Shown here: positions 18,046 through 28,716 of the stretch, piece by piece
Layout of the letters: every line of letters starts with the position of its first letter
Numbering within the stretch: the stretch's first letter is position 1
Assembly (NCBI RefSeq): GCF_016592155.1
Contig: NZ_AP024237.1
Span: 2,666,001-2,730,000 of the forward strand
Origin: Mycobacterium heckeshornense
GTDB taxonomy: Bacteria > Actinomycetota > Actinomycetes > Mycobacteriales > Mycobacteriaceae
DNA: 64,000 nt
Direction: 5' to 3'
Position numbers and translations under genes: made by a program
The notes under the pieces: model-generated
Databases searched by the model: none
What the model was told of the DNA's origin: nothing
The model's input: only the letters and a program-made list of their open reading frames with translations

Positions 18046-19872
18046 TCACGCGAGTTGTGCGCTGGGTGCGACGGCGGGTTCGTGGACGTCCGGCCCGGGC
18101 TGCGGCGCGTAGAGCTCGTCGATCTCGGCCGCGTATTTTTCGGCGATGGGCCGGCGCTTGAGCTTCATCGTCAGGGTCATCTCGTCACCGCCCGGCTCCC
18201 ACAGGATGGGCAACACCCGGAACCGCTTAATTTGCTCGACCCGCGACAGTTTGGCGTTTCCCTCGGCCACCCCCGCGGCAATCCGGGCGATCACGTCGGG
18301 GTTGGCTGCCAGGGCCGCCGGCGACGCGTCGGACAATCCGTGCTGGGCCGCCAGCGGCCCCACCGAGTCGGCGTCGAAGACCAACAGCGCGGTGTTGTAG
18401 GGCCGCCCGTCGCCGACGGTGACCATCGCCCCGATCATCGGGCACGCGGCCAGGATCGCGTTCTCGATATTGGCCGGCGACATGTTCTTGCCGGCGGCGT
18501 TGATGATCAGCTCCTTCTTTCGGTCAACCACCCGCAGATAGCCGTCAGGGTCGATTTCGAGAATGTCGCCGGTGTGTAGCCAGCCATCGGCGTCGATGAC
18601 CTCGGCGGTCTTGGCCGGCTCTTTGCGGTAGCCCTTCATCACCAGCGGCCCGCGGACCAGAAATTCGCCGTCCTCGGCGACCTTGCCCTCCAACCCCGGC
18701 AACAGCTTGCCAACCGTCCCGAGCCGTGCCTCACGCGGATGGCTGACGCTGGCCACGCAGCTCAGCTCCGACATTCCCCACACCTCGCAGATCGGGATGC
18801 CGATGCCGGCGAAGAAGCCCAGGGTCTCCTTCGGGATGGGCGCTGCACCAGAGACCGCCCAGCGCAGTTCGCCCAAGCCGAGCCGTGCCCGAAGCTTCGA
18901 GAGCACCAGCTCGTCGGCTTTGGCCCAGTCGGCGGCGAGCTCGTCCGATATCGACTCACCGGCAAGCAGCGCGGCCGCCCGCCTGGCCGCCACCGACATA
19001 CCCCACTGCAAGACCTGCCGCTTTGCCTCATCCTGCTCATGCGTGACAGCGAATTCTACTGCGGCTTTGAGCTTTTCCCACACTCGCGGCACCGCGCCCC
19101 AAATGGTGGGCCGAGCGTCGGGCAGGGCCGCGGCGATTGCCTTGGCATCGGACACCACCGTGACCTGGGAGCCGAACACCTCCTGGTTGTACAACGCCAT
19201 CATGCGGTCGGCGATATGCGCCGACGGGAGGAATGAGGTGATCCGGTCACCGAAGCGCACACCGAGAACATCTTGCAGCGCGAACGCTTCGAACATCAGG
19301 TTGGCGTGCGTCATCTCCACGCCCTTGGGGTTGCCCGTCGTGCCCGAGGTGTAAATAAGGGTGATGATGTCGTCGGGTTGCACTGCGCGCCAGGTGGATT
19401 CGAAGTCGAAGTCAGCCGGCGCGGCGGCGTACAGGTCGTCCAGGGACAGGGTGCCCCGCGGCGAACCGTCGATGCAGACGATGTGCTCGAGCCGGGCGCC
19501 GCTGGCGCGAATCCGGTCGACGTATTGCCGCTCGCACATCACCAGCTTGGTGCCGGCGTTGTCGAACAAGTAGGTCAGCTGCTCGGCGGGCAGCGTGTTG
19601 TACACCGAGAACGACGTCGCGCCGACATGCTGGGCACCGACTTCCAGTGGGTAAAACTCGATCCGGTTCGCCATCATCAGCGACACCGTGTCGGCGCGCC
19701 GAACCCCCAGCCCGGCCAGCCCCGCCGCAACCCGACGTACCTGGGCCGCATAGTCCCGCCAGGTCAACGTCTGGTGGCCGCCGGGCGTTCGCAGTGCTAT
19801 GGCATCCGGATCGATTGCGGCGGTGCGCTGAAACGCCTCGCACATGGTGGTGGGGCGCTCTGCCAACGTCAT
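18046..19872 (-). CDS. fadD11: long-chain fatty-acid-CoA (or AMP) ligase, FadD11-like
   Basis: 608-residue ANL-superfamily adenylating enzyme, ACSL type. The ATP/AMP motif LIYTSGTTGNPKGVEMTH lies near residue 185, followed by WGMSELSC and the hinge and C-terminal block GDILEIDPDGYLRVVDRKKELI. It activates long-chain fatty acids. Synteny (after Rv1558-type genes, before dnaE1) and sequence style fit Mtb fadD11 (Rv1550), which I recall as split in H37Rv; here it is full length. Divergent from an amidohydrolase gene 68 bp away. Confidence 0.88.
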   Translation of the reverse strand: MTLAERPTTMCEAFQRTAAIDPDAIALRTPGGHQTLTWRDYAAQVRRVAAGLAGLGVRRADTVSLMMANRIEFYPLEVGAQHVGATSFSVYNTLPAEQLTYLFDNAGTKLVMCERQYVDRIRASGARLEHIVCIDGSPRGTLSLDDLYAAAPADFDFESTWRAVQPDDIITLIYTSGTTGNPKGVEMTHANLMFEAFALQDVLGVRFGDRITSFLPSAHIADRMMALYNQEVFGSQVTVVSDAKAIAAALPDARPTIWGAVPRVWEKLKAAVEFAVTHEQDEAKRQVLQWGMSVAARRAAALLAGESISDELAADWAKADELVLSKLRARLGLGELRWAVSGAAPIPKETLGFFAGIGIPICEVWGMSELSCVASVSHPREARLGTVGKLLPGLEGKVAEDGEFLVRGPLVMKGYRKEPAKTAEVIDADGWLHTGDILEIDPDGYLRVVDRKKELIINAAGKNMSPANIENAILAACPMIGAMVTVGDGRPYNTALLVFDADSVGPLAAQHGLSDASPAALAANPDVIARIAAGVAEGNAKLSRVEQIKRFRVLPILWEPGGDEMTLTMKLKRRPIAEKYAAEIDELYAPQPGPDVHEPAVAPSAQLA

Positions 19873-19941
19873 TTTCGTCCTCCTTCTGCGCCTACCTCAT
19901 CTGAGCACAGACCCGCCCGGCGGTGGAGTAGGTTCGCCGAC

Positions 19942-21210
19942 ATGGCAACGATCCTGATCACCGGTGCCAACGTGTGGGATGGACTTTCCGATGCGCCGGT
20001 GCGCCGACAGGTGCTGGTGGCCGACGGCCGGATCCGGCGGATCGGCGACACCATCGAGCCGCCTGCTGACGCGCAGGTGATCAACCTGCCGGGGCACACG
20101 CTGACGCCCGGATTCATGGATTGCCACGTGCATGTGACGTTGGCGCCGCCACTCGGCCCCATGGCGGCGACCGCTTCGAGCGTCGCGAAAGCGTTGAAGT
20201 CGGTGCCGGTGCTGCAGACCTTGCTGATGAACGGCTTCACCACCGTGCGCGACCTAGCCTGTGCCGACCTCGATTATCCGACTGTCGATCTGCGCGACGC
20301 TATCGCGGCCGGCACCGTGGCGGGTCCGCGGATGCTGGTGGCGCCGCACATGATCTCGGCGCGCGGCGGACATGGCGACTTCAGCGCAATGGTCGCCGAC
20401 GAATACCAAGGCCCCTCGCGGGCGCTGGAATTGGCGGCGGCCGACGGGTGCGACGAGATCCGCACCCGGGTGCGCCAAGAGATCCGCGCCGGCGCGGATT
20501 GGATCAAGTTCGCCGCCACCGGTGGGTTCGCGTCGCCGTCCGACGATCCCGGCCAGGCCACCTACAGCCAGGAAGAGATGGACGTGCTGGTCGCGACCGC
20601 CACCGATCTCGGGGTGCCGGTCACTCCGCACAGCTACGGCGACGAGGGCATCCGGCGCGCGGTGCGGGCCGGTGTGCGCAGCATCGAACACGGAAATCTG
20701 GCCTCGGCCGACACATTGCGAATGATGGAGGACACCGGGGTGTTTCTGGTGCCGACGCAGTACGCGATCGTCTCCGGCGCCCGACGCGGCGAGGACGACC
20801 CGTTGTGGGCGGCCATGCCCGAATACGCGAAGCGCAAAGCCCGCAAGTATCGAGGTGCGTTGCTGGACGCCGCCGAGCGCGTCGCGGCAAGCAATGTCCG
20901 CATCGCGTTCGGCACCGATGCGGGAATGTTCCCGCACCAAGACAACTGGCGCGAGTTCCCGACGATGGTGTCCACCGGGATCACCCCGCTGCGCGCGCTG
21001 CAGGCTGCCACCAGCGTAGCGGCGGAACTACTTCAGCTCGACGACCTCGGGGTGATCGCCGAAGGCAAGATCGCCGATCTGGTCGCGATGCCGGGCGACC
21101 CGTTCAGCGATATCGAGGTCACCGGTCAAGTGGACTTCGTGATGAAAGAGGGTGTCGTCTACAAGAATCCCGCCACGAAGTTAGAGGGGCAGGTTGGAAT
21201 TTCGGGGTAG
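19942..21210 (+). CDS. amidohydrolase-family metal-dependent hydrolase
   Basis: 422 residues from the ATG at 19942; the long upstream frame is antisense to fadD and rejected. Amidohydrolase TIM barrel: PGFMDCHVHVTL (first metal-binding H-x-H), KFAATGGFASP (likely carboxylated Lys strand), TPHSYGDEGIRRAVRAG, SIEHGN (metal His) and IAFGTDAGMFPH (catalytic Asp). It belongs to the imidazolonepropionase / Xaa-Pro dipeptidase-like branch, so cyclic amides, imides or dipeptides are plausible substrates. The actual one cannot be read from the sequence. I do not recall an equivalent at this place in Mtb. Confidence 0.88.
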   Translation: MATILITGANVWDGLSDAPVRRQVLVADGRIRRIGDTIEPPADAQVINLPGHTLTPGFMDCHVHVTLAPPLGPMAATASSVAKALKSVPVLQTLLMNGFTTVRDLACADLDYPTVDLRDAIAAGTVAGPRMLVAPHMISARGGHGDFSAMVADEYQGPSRALELAAADGCDEIRTRVRQEIRAGADWIKFAATGGFASPSDDPGQATYSQEEMDVLVATATDLGVPVTPHSYGDEGIRRAVRAGVRSIEHGNLASADTLRMMEDTGVFLVPTQYAIVSGARRGEDDPLWAAMPEYAKRKARKYRGALLDAAERVAASNVRIAFGTDAGMFPHQDNWREFPTMVSTGITPLRALQAATSVAAELLQLDDLGVIAEGKIADLVAMPGDPFSDIEVTGQVDFVMKEGVVYKNPATKLEGQVGISG

Positions 21211-21311
21211 GCGACATGCCGGGCCGGCGCGAAACCGACCCGTGCCGCCACGGACGCCCACCGTCTCCCGGTCCCCGTAGCAGAGGCGGCTGACAGATCC
21301 GTTCGGCCCGG

Positions 21312-24300
21312 TTAGGCGCCCAAACATCCCGGGCCCAGCAGCGCCTTGAGGTCACCCATCAGCGCCGGGGACGGTGTCACCCGCAGCGACGGGTCCAACT
21401 CCAAAGTGGTGACCCGGTCTCCGCTGAGCAGCCGCAGATGGACCTGGGAAGTGCCGGGATGGCGGGCCAGGACCTGTTTGAGCGCGTTGACCTTGTCGGG
21501 TGTGCATTGGCGGGTGGGCAAGCTCACTTCCAGTGGCCGCACTGGCTGCACGTTCGAAAAGTCTGGCACAAAAAGGTCATTGGCGATCAAGCAGATCCGA
21601 TCGTCCTGAATCTTCACGCGCGCGTTGATCACCACCACGGCGTCGTCGACGATGTCGGCACCGTAACTGGAGTAGGTGTGCGGGAAGAACATCACCTCGA
21701 TGCCACCGGTAAGGTCTTCTAACTGCGCTGATGCCCAGGGCATTCCGTTCTTGTTCACCCGGCGGTTCACCGATGCCAGGATGCCGCCAACCCGCACCGG
21801 AGCGTCATTGGGGATGTCGCCGTCGAGGATCGCCGGGATGGCGGTGTCTACCTGGGTGGCCAGCAGATGCGCCACTCCGTTGAGCGGATGCCCGGACACG
21901 TACAGCCCCAGCATTTCGCGCTCCAACGCCAGCTTGTGCTTGTCGTCCCACTCCTCGTCGGGCACTTTGACGTTGAACACCGCATCGGTGGCCATGTCGG
22001 TGCCGCCGAACAAGTCGAACTGGCCCATCGCCTCGGCCTTCTTGGTGCCCAGCACCGCGTCCACGGCATCCGTGTGAACCAGGAACAAGCCCTTGCGCGG
22101 GTGGCCCAGCGAATCGAAGGCGCCCGCTTTGATCAGCGATTCGGTGACCTTCTTGTTGCACGCCGCGATGTCGATCTTGTTCAGGTAGTCGGAGAAGTCG
22201 GTGAACTTACCCTTCTCGGTGCGGGTCTTGAGCAGCGAGGCAACAACGTTCGCACCGACATTGCGCACGGCGCCGAGTCCGTAGCGGATGTCGGTGCCTA
22301 CCGACGCGAAGTTCAAACCCGACTCGTTGACGTCGGGCGGCAGCACCGTGATGCCCAGCTTGCGGCAATCAGCCAAGTAGACAGCGGCTTTGTCCTTGTC
22401 GTCGCCAACCGAGGTCAAAAGCCCTGCCATATATTCGGCCGGGTAGTTGGCTTTCAGGTAGGCGGTCCAATAGGACACCATCGCATACCCGGCGGCGTGC
22501 GACTTGTTGAACGCGTAGTCGGCGAACGGCAAGATGGTGTCCCACAGCGCCTTGATCGCACCTGCCGAAAAGCCGTTGGCACGCATGCCTGCCGCGAAGC
22601 TTTCGTATTCCGCGGCCAGTACGTCGGCTTTCTTCTTGCCCATGGCTTTTCGCAGAATGTCGGCTTGGGCCAGCGAATAACCCGCCACCTTCTGCGCGAT
22701 CCGCATGATCTGCTCCTGGTAGACGATCAAGCCGTACGTCTCGGCCAGGATTTCCTGCAACGGTTCGGCGAGTTCGGGGTGGATCGGTGTGATGGGCTGG
22801 CGGCCGTTCTTGCGGTCGGCGTAGTCGTTGTGGGCGTTCATGCCCATCGGCCCGGGCCGGTACAGCGCGATCACCGCGACGACGTCTTCGAAGCCGGTGG
22901 GCTGCATGCGCCGCAGCAGGTCCCGCATGGGGCCGCCGTCGAGTTGGAAGACACCGAGCGTGTCGCCTCGGCCCAGCAGCGCGTACGTGGTCGGGTCGTC
23001 GAGCGGCACGGATTCGAGATCGACGTCGATTCCCCTGTTGGCCTTGATGTTTTCGATCGCGTCGCCGATGATGGTCAGGTTTCGCAGGCCGAGGAAATCC
23101 ATTTTCAGCAGCCCGATTTCCTCGCACGCCGGGTAATCCCAGCCGGTGATGATCGCGCCGTCCTGCGGGCGCTTCCACAGCGGGATCGCGTCGGTGAGCG
23201 GTTCGCTGCTCATGATCACTGCGCAAGCGTGTACTCCGGCGTTGCGGATCAGACCTTCCAGCCCGCGGGCGGTCTCGTAGATGGTGCGAACGTCAGGATC
23301 GGTGTCGATCAGCCCGCGCACCTCGGCGGCTTCCTTGTACCGCTCGTGGCTGGGATCGGTGATCCCCGACAGCGGGATGTCTTTGGCCATGATCGGCGGC
23401 GGCAGCGCCTTGGTGATCCGGTCGGCGATCGCGAAACCGGGCTGGCCGTAGTGGATACGCGCTGAGTCCTTCAGCGCTGCTTTGGTTTTGATGGTACCGA
23501 AGGTGATCACCTGGGCGACCCGGTCGTGGCCCCACTTGTCGGCGGCGTAGCGCACCATCTCGCCGCGGCGACGATCGTCGAAGTCGATGTCGATGTCGGG
23601 CATCGAGGTGCGTTCCGGATTGAGGAACCGCTCGAACAGCAGCCCGTGCGGGATCGGGTCGATGTCGGTGATGCCCAGCGCGTAGGCGACCAGCGACCCG
23701 GCCGCTGAACCGCGGCCCGGACCGACCCGGATGTTCACCGAGCGGGCGTAGTTGACCAGGTCGGCCACGATGAGGAAGTACGACGGAAAGCCCTTGGCGC
23801 AGATGACTTCGATCTCGTAGGCGGCCCGCTCGGCATACCCCGGCGGTATGCCGTCCGGGAACCGTCGGGCCAGCCCGGCCTCGACCTCATGGCGCAGCCA
23901 CGACGCCTGGTCGTGCCCTTCGGGCACCGGGAAAACCGGCATCCGGTTGCGCGGTGTCCACACCTCGGCATAGGAGCCCACCCGCTCGGCGATCAGCAGC
24001 GTGGTGTCGCAGGCCCCGGGGACGGCGTCGTCCCAGATCGCCCGCATCTCGGCGGCCGACTTCAGGTAGTAGCCGTCGCCTTCGAACTTGAACCGAGTGG
24101 GGTCCGACAGGGTCTTGCCGGTCTGCACGCACAGCAGCGCCTCGTGGTTGTGCGCGGCGTCGCGGGTGACGTAGTGGCAGTCGTTGGTGGCCAGCGGCTT
24201 GATGCCGAGCTTGCGACCGATCTCGAGCAGCCCGTCGCGGACCCGCCGCTCGATGGCCAACCCGTGGTCCATCAGCTCCAGGAAATAATTGTCCGGACCG

Positions 24301-24842
24301 AAGATCTCGCGCCACCGGGCGGCCGACTGCAGCGCTTCGCGGTGCTGGCCGAGCCGCAGCCGGGTCTGCACCTCCCCGGAGGGACAGCCGGTGGTGGCGA
24401 TGATGCCGCCGGCGTACTCGGCGATCAGCTCGGCGTCCATTCGCGACCATTTGCCCAACTGGCCCTCGAACGACGCCAGCGACGTCAGCTTGAACAGGTT
24501 GCGCAGCCCGGCGGCATTCTCGGCGATCATGGTCAGGTGGGTGTAGGACCCGCTGCCCGAGACGTCGTCGCCCTTCTGCGCCGGATCGCCCCAGAACACC
24601 CGCCGCGAGTCGAACCGTGAGCCGGGCGCGACATAGGCCTCGACACCGATGATCGGCTTGATCCCGGCTCCGGTGCATGCGTTGTAGAACTCGCTGGCGC
24701 CGAACATGTTTCCGTGATCGGTCATACCGATTGCCGACATGCCCAGACGCTGCGCCTCGGCCAGCATCGGGCTGATCTTCGCAGCACCGTCCAGCATCGA
24801 GTACTCGGTGTGGTTATGCAGGTGCACGAAGGAGCCAGTCAT
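21312..24842 (-). CDS. dnaE1: DNA polymerase III alpha subunit DnaE1
   Basis: Main replicative polymerase, 1176 residues. An N-terminal PHP domain opens with [16 protein letters not shown] and [10 protein letters not shown], the metal-binding His/Asp clusters that give mycobacterial DnaE1 its 3'-5' proofreading. Polymerase palm aspartates are in PDIDIDFDD near residue 415, preceded by [18 protein letters not shown]. The tandem HhH and OB-fold region follows, ending in GPGCLGA. The ATG at 24842 was chosen because the sequence then enters the PHP domain within five residues, as in Mtb (Rv1547, 1184 residues). The upstream extension in frame is low quality. Confidence 0.97.
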   Translation of the reverse strand: MTGSFVHLHNHTEYSMLDGAAKISPMLAEAQRLGMSAIGMTDHGNMFGASEFYNACTGAGIKPIIGVEAYVAPGSRFDSRRVFWGDPAQKGDDVSGSGSYTHLTMIAENAAGLRNLFKLTSLASFEGQLGKWSRMDAELIAEYAGGIIATTGCPSGEVQTRLRLGQHREALQSAARWREIFGPDNYFLELMDHGLAIERRVRDGLLEIGRKLGIKPLATNDCHYVTRDAAHNHEALLCVQTGKTLSDPTRFKFEGDGYYLKSAAEMRAIWDDAVPGACDTTLLIAERVGSYAEVWTPRNRMPVFPVPEGHDQASWLRHEVEAGLARRFPDGIPPGYAERAAYEIEVICAKGFPSYFLIVADLVNYARSVNIRVGPGRGSAAGSLVAYALGITDIDPIPHGLLFERFLNPERTSMPDIDIDFDDRRRGEMVRYAADKWGHDRVAQVITFGTIKTKAALKDSARIHYGQPGFAIADRITKALPPPIMAKDIPLSGITDPSHERYKEAAEVRGLIDTDPDVRTIYETARGLEGLIRNAGVHACAVIMSSEPLTDAIPLWKRPQDGAIITGWDYPACEEIGLLKMDFLGLRNLTIIGDAIENIKANRGIDVDLESVPLDDPTTYALLGRGDTLGVFQLDGGPMRDLLRRMQPTGFEDVVAVIALYRPGPMGMNAHNDYADRKNGRQPITPIHPELAEPLQEILAETYGLIVYQEQIMRIAQKVAGYSLAQADILRKAMGKKKADVLAAEYESFAAGMRANGFSAGAIKALWDTILPFADYAFNKSHAAGYAMVSYWTAYLKANYPAEYMAGLLTSVGDDKDKAAVYLADCRKLGITVLPPDVNESGLNFASVGTDIRYGLGAVRNVGANVVASLLKTRTEKGKFTDFSDYLNKIDIAACNKKVTESLIKAGAFDSLGHPRKGLFLVHTDAVDAVLGTKKAEAMGQFDLFGGTDMATDAVFNVKVPDEEWDDKHKLALEREMLGLYVSGHPLNGVAHLLATQVDTAIPAILDGDIPNDAPVRVGGILASVNRRVNKNGMPWASAQLEDLTGGIEVMFFPHTYSSYGADIVDDAVVVINARVKIQDDRICLIANDLFVPDFSNVQPVRPLEVSLPTRQCTPDKVNALKQVLARHPGTSQVHLRLLSGDRVTTLELDPSLRVTPSPALMGDLKALLGPGCLGA

Positions 24843-25033
24843 CGCAGACGCCAGTCTATGGCCGCCCACCGACACAGTTCCGGCGTGTCGCCCTGGAGTG
24901 TCGTCAGCTGTGTGATCGGGGCTCACCCCGGCGGGCCGACCGTGAATGAGCTGCAATCGAGTTGTTACGTCGAGTAATCCCGCGGTGATCGCGCACTAAC
25001 AGCCGGGCAATGCCGCCATGGTCTCCTGGCGAT

Positions 25034-25441
25034 ATGGGAATGCTGTCACGATTCGGTAAGCGCAAGGCGCTGCCGCTCTATGATCGGATCGGCGGCCATG
25101 AGGCGATCGAAGTGGTCGTCGACGATTTCTATTCGCGGGTACTCGCCGATGAACAGCTGGCGGGCTTCTTCGCCGGGACGAACATCAACCGGTTGAAAGG
25201 CAAGCAAGCCGAATTCCTCGCGGCGGCCCTCGGCGGCCCGCAGCCTTACACGGGTGTCTCGATGAAGCAGGCGCACAAGGGCCGCGGGATCACCATGCAC
25301 CATTTCAACCTGGTGGCCGCACACTTGAGCGATTCGCTCACCGCGGCGGGCGTTCCCGACGAGACCGTGGCAGAAATCCTTGCCGTGGTGGCGCCGCTGG
25401 CCGGCGACATCGCCTCGGACGCCGAACCGGCCCGCGTCTGA
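25034..25441 (+). CDS. glbN: truncated haemoglobin GlbN (trHbN)
   Basis: 135-residue group I truncated globin that oxidises NO to nitrate with bound O2. A short basic pre-A region ([11 protein letters not shown]) precedes [23 protein letters not shown], which carries the distal Tyr B10. The proximal haem His is in MKQAHKGRG near residue 80, followed by [13 protein letters not shown]. This matches Mtb GlbN (Rv1542c, 136 residues), including the pre-A helix that supports NO turnover. Divergent from dnaE1 across about 190 bp; the next gene downstream is a methyltransferase rather than lprI as in Mtb. Confidence 0.95.
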   Translation: MGMLSRFGKRKALPLYDRIGGHEAIEVVVDDFYSRVLADEQLAGFFAGTNINRLKGKQAEFLAAALGGPQPYTGVSMKQAHKGRGITMHHFNLVAAHLSDSLTAAGVPDETVAEILAVVAPLAGDIASDAEPARV

Positions 25442-25498
25442 TCCCTACGGTGCTGCGCAGCGGGCCCGGCGGTCAGCGACGTCGGCCACAATGCCTGC

Positions 25499-26251
25499 AT
25501 GCCCCGAAGCTTCGACGACCTGGTGGCCCAGGCCGCGGCGGCACCCGTCGACGGCTGGGACTTCTCCTGGCTCGATGGCCGCGCCACCGAACAACGCCCG
25601 TCGTGGGGTTACCAGCGGCTGATGAGCCAGCGGCTGGCCCGGGCCTCAGCCGCGGTCGACCTGCAGACCGGTGGCGGAGAAGTGCTGGCCGGTGCCGCCA
25701 CATTCCCGCCGACCATGGCCGCCACCGAGTCGTGGCCACCCAACGCCGCACTGGCCACTCGGCGCTTGCACCCGCGCGGGGTGGTGGTGGTCGCTACCCG
25801 CGATGAGCCGCCGCTGCCGTTCGCCGACGAAGCGTTCGACTTGGTGACCAGCCGCCACCCCATCGCGGTGTGGTGGACGGAAATCGCGCGGGTGCTCAGG
25901 CCGGGCGGCACGTACTTCGCCCAACACATCGGTCCGGCAAGCGTGCGTGAGCTGGTCGAGTTCTTCCGCGGGCCCCAGCCGGCGACCACCCGCTACCCGG
26001 ACGACTGGAGCACCGGTGCACGAGCGGCCGGCCTGCAGATCGTCGATCTGCGCATGGAGCGGCTGCGCGCGGAGTTCTTCGACGTCGGCGCCGTCATCTA
26101 TTTCCTGCGCAAGGTGATCTGGGCGGTGCCCGACTTCAGCGTCGACCGCTATCGGGAGCGGCTGCGCGACTTGCATGACCGCATCGAAGCCGACGGGCCC
26201 TTCGTCACGTACTCCACCCGAGTGCTCGTCGAAGCCCGCAAACCGCCGTGA
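25499..26251 (+). CDS. class I SAM-dependent methyltransferase
   Basis: 250 residues. VDLQTGGGEVLAGA (residues 53-66) is a glycine-rich SAM-binding loop, and LPFADEAFDLVTSRHP followed by EIARVLRPGGTYFAQH form the usual motif II/III region of Methyltransf_11 proteins. The substrate is not evident. It is co-directional with glbN (57 bp apart) and ends one base before the convergent RluA-family gene, so 3' ends abut without room for a terminator. Confidence 0.85.
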   Translation: MPRSFDDLVAQAAAAPVDGWDFSWLDGRATEQRPSWGYQRLMSQRLARASAAVDLQTGGGEVLAGAATFPPTMAATESWPPNAALATRRLHPRGVVVVATRDEPPLPFADEAFDLVTSRHPIAVWWTEIARVLRPGGTYFAQHIGPASVRELVEFFRGPQPATTRYPDDWSTGARAAGLQIVDLRMERLRAEFFDVGAVIYFLRKVIWAVPDFSVDRYRERLRDLHDRIEADGPFVTYSTRVLVEARKPP

Positions 26252-27178
26252 TCACCCCTCGGCCCGTAACAAGTCCAACGCATGCTGCAGATCCGGCGGA
26301 TAGGGACTGACAATCTCCACCTGCCGGCCGTCGGCCGGGTGTGCGAATGACAGCGACCTCGCGTGTAGCCATTGACGTTCCAGCCCAAGCTTTTTCGCGA
26401 GCGTTGGGTCGGCGCCGTAGGTCAGGTCGCCGCAACATGGGTGATGCAGTGCGGCAAAGTGCACCCGGATTTGGTGGGTGCGACCGGTTTCCAGGTGCAC
26501 GTCGAGCAGGCTGGCGGCAACGAACGCTTCGATGGTGTCGTAATGGGTGAGGCTGTGCCGGCCGTGTTTGGTGACGGCGAACTTCCAGTCGTGGCTGCGG
26601 TGCCGGCCGATCGGAGCGTCGATGGTCCCGCTGGAGGGATCCGGGTGTCCTTGCACCAGCGCGTGGTAGCGCTTGTCGACGGTGCGGTGTTTGAACGCGC
26701 GCTTGAGCACGGTATAGGCCCGGTCGGACAGCGCCACCACCATCACCCCGGAGGTGCCGGCGTCGAGGCGATGCACGATGCCCTGTCGCTCATGGATGCC
26801 CGATGTGGTGATCCGGAAACCCGCGGCCGCCAGCCCACCGAGCACCGTAGGCCCAGTCCAGCCCACGGTGGCGTGCGCGGCCACCCCGGGCGGCTTGTCG
26901 ACCGCGACGATGTCGTCGTCGGCATACAGGATCGTCATGCCCTCGACGGCGACCGGCGTGTTTTCCAACGGGGGCGGCGCCTCGGGCAGCCGGACATGTA
27001 ACAGGGCGCCCGGGGTCAGCCGGTCGGATTTGCCGACCGGTACGCCGTCCAATTCGACGCCGCCGTCCTCGGCCAGCGCGGCGGCCGCGGTCCGCGACAG
27101 GCCCAGCAGACGCGCCAGGCCCGCGTCGACACGCATGCCCGCCAATCCCTCCGGGACCGGCATCGAACGGTGGCGCAT
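26252..27178 (-). CDS. RluA/RluD-family pseudouridine synthase (Rv1540-type)
   Basis: 308 residues. An N-terminal S4-like RNA-binding region ([23 protein letters not shown]) precedes the catalytic domain with the active-site motif [14 protein letters not shown] (catalytic Asp) near residue 138, [10 protein letters not shown], and [14 protein letters not shown]. It converts uridine to pseudouridine in structured RNA, most likely 23S rRNA as for RluD. The start codon overlaps the lspA stop (ATGA), the usual lspA-rluD pairing. Confidence 0.93.
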   Translation of the reverse strand: MRHRSMPVPEGLAGMRVDAGLARLLGLSRTAAAALAEDGGVELDGVPVGKSDRLTPGALLHVRLPEAPPPLENTPVAVEGMTILYADDDIVAVDKPPGVAAHATVGWTGPTVLGGLAAAGFRITTSGIHERQGIVHRLDAGTSGVMVVALSDRAYTVLKRAFKHRTVDKRYHALVQGHPDPSSGTIDAPIGRHRSHDWKFAVTKHGRHSLTHYDTIEAFVAASLLDVHLETGRTHQIRVHFAALHHPCCGDLTYGADPTLAKKLGLERQWLHARSLSFAHPADGRQVEIVSPYPPDLQHALDLLRAEG

Positions 27179-27765
27179 CAGGGTTGGTCGGCCTCATGTG
27201 GTGCCGGGGAAACATCGCGTCTGCGCCTGCCCACGGTGTCGAAGTCATAGCCGAACACCGACAGCGCGACCAGCAGGATCGCCCCGCCCACCACCGACGG
27301 GTCGGCGACGTTGAACACCGGCCACCAGCCAATGGACAGAAAATCCACGACATGACCGCGCAGCGGTCCCGGGGAGCGGAAGAACCGGTCGACGAGGTTG
27401 CCCGTCGCCCCGCCCAGGATCATGCCGAGGCCGATGGCCCACCACGGCGACACCAGGCGTCGGCCCATCCAGAAAATGCCGACCACGACGCCGGTCGCGA
27501 TCACCGTCAACAACCAGGTGTATCCGGTGGCCATCGAGAACGCCGCCCCGGAATTGCGCACCAACGTCCAGGTGACGGTGTCGCCGATGATCGACACCGG
27601 CTGTCCGGGGGTCAGTAGCTCGACGGCGAGCACCTTGGTGACGATGTCGAGCACCAGCACGACCGCGGCCACCGACAGCAGCAGGCGCAGCCGTCGCGGC
27701 GGCGCGGCGGCTTCAGGGTTTCCCGCCGTCACCGGCTCAGCCGATCGCGTTGGTTCCTCAGACAC
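27178..27765 (-). CDS. lspA: lipoprotein signal peptidase LspA
   Basis: Membrane aspartyl protease that cleaves signal peptides of diacylglyceryl-modified prolipoproteins. About 195 residues from the GTG at 27765, with four membrane helices. Catalytic aspartates lie in [21 protein letters not shown] and [11 protein letters not shown], and the conserved RNSGAAFS segment is present. The mycobacterial polar N-terminal tail ([11 protein letters not shown]) is kept. The GTG was preferred over an ATG at 27786 because AGGGG lies at ribosome-site distance and length matches Mtb (202 residues). The frame stays open far upstream into ansA antisense, which is rejected. Confidence 0.94.
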   Translation of the reverse strand: MSEEPTRSAEPVTAGNPEAAAPPRRLRLLLSVAAVVLVLDIVTKVLAVELLTPGQPVSIIGDTVTWTLVRNSGAAFSMATGYTWLLTVIATGVVVGIFWMGRRLVSPWWAIGLGMILGGATGNLVDRFFRSPGPLRGHVVDFLSIGWWPVFNVADPSVVGGAILLVALSVFGYDFDTVGRRRRDVSPAPHEADQP

Positions 27766-27792
27766 GCTTACATCATCCCCTAGCATCCGAGC

Positions 27793-28716
27793 ATGAGCCG
27801 CGTCGCCGTCGTCACCACCGGTGGAACGATCGCCAGCAGCAGCGACCCCGACGGGGTACGACGGCCGGCCCGCCGCGGCGCCGAGCTGACAGCCGGACTG
27901 GACGTCGACGTCGTCGACCTGATGGCACTCGACAGCTCGCAGCTGGCGCCGGCCGATTGGGACCGGATCCGCGACGCGGTCCAGGCGGCGGCCGACGGTG
28001 GTGCTGACGGCCTGGTCGTCACGCACGGCACCGACACGCTGGAGGAGACGGCGCTGTGGCTGGACCTGACCTATGCCGGCCCGGTGCCGGTGGTGTTGAC
28101 CGGCGCACTGCGCGGCGCCGACGACCCCGATGCCGATGGTCCGGCCAACCTGCGTGACGCGCTGGCGGTGGCGCGGTGCCCGGAGGCGCGCGGCCTTGGC
28201 GTGGTGGTGTGTTTCGCGGGCCGGGTGTTGCAGCCGCTGGGCCTGTACAAGGTGGCCACCCGCGACGGGTTCGCCGGCGAACCGCTGGGCGTCGTCGGCC
28301 ATGGCGAGGTAACCCTGACCGTGCCCAAGGCCCGGCCCTACCTGGGAGACCTGCGCGCCGCGGCGGCGCCGCGGGTGGACATCGTGGCCGTCTACCCCGG
28401 CGGCGACGCGGTGGCGCTGGATGCCTGCGTTGCGGCCGGGGCCCGCGGGGCGGTGCTGGAGGCACTGGGATCGGGCAATGCCGCAGCGGCGGTGATCGAC
28501 GGGGTACGCCGCCACTGCCGCGACGGCATCGTGATCGCGGTGTCGACCCGGGTTGCCGGCGGGTGGGTCCGGCCGGGCTACGGCCCGGGCCGTGACCTGG
28601 TCGACGCCGGCGCGGTGATGGTGCCCGGGCTGCCGCCGAGTCAGGTGCGGGTGCTGCTGATGGCGGCGCTGGCCGCAAAGCTACCGGTCGGCGATGTCAT
28701 CGACCGGCTGCGCTGA
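27793..28716 (+). CDS. ansA: L-asparaginase (AnsA)
   Basis: 307-residue type I/II asparaginase hydrolysing asparagine to aspartate and ammonia. [14 protein letters not shown] at the N-terminus carries the nucleophile Thr, and [13 protein letters not shown] (near residue 77) the second catalytic Thr-Asp pair. It corresponds to Mtb AnsA (Rv1538c) in position and length class. In Mtb the enzyme helps use host asparagine and resist acid; that role is inferred here. Divergent from lspA; its last 36 bases overlap the convergent dinX 3' end. Confidence 0.93.
   Translation: MSRVAVVTTGGTIASSSDPDGVRRPARRGAELTAGLDVDVVDLMALDSSQLAPADWDRIRDAVQAAADGGADGLVVTHGTDTLEETALWLDLTYAGPVPVVLTGALRGADDPDADGPANLRDALAVARCPEARGLGVVVCFAGRVLQPLGLYKVATRDGFAGEPLGVVGHGEVTLTVPKARPYLGDLRAAAAPRVDIVAVYPGGDAVALDACVAAGARGAVLEALGSGNAAAAVIDGVRRHCRDGIVIAVSTRVAGGWVRPGYGPGRDLVDAGAVMVPGLPPSQVRVLLMAALAAKLPVGDVIDRLR

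Noticed and set aside
21867..23465. 532-residue plus-strand ORF opposite dnaE1
   Set aside because: High-GC shadow frame: Arg/Gly/His-rich composition, no motif, lies fully antisense to a strongly conserved polymerase gene.
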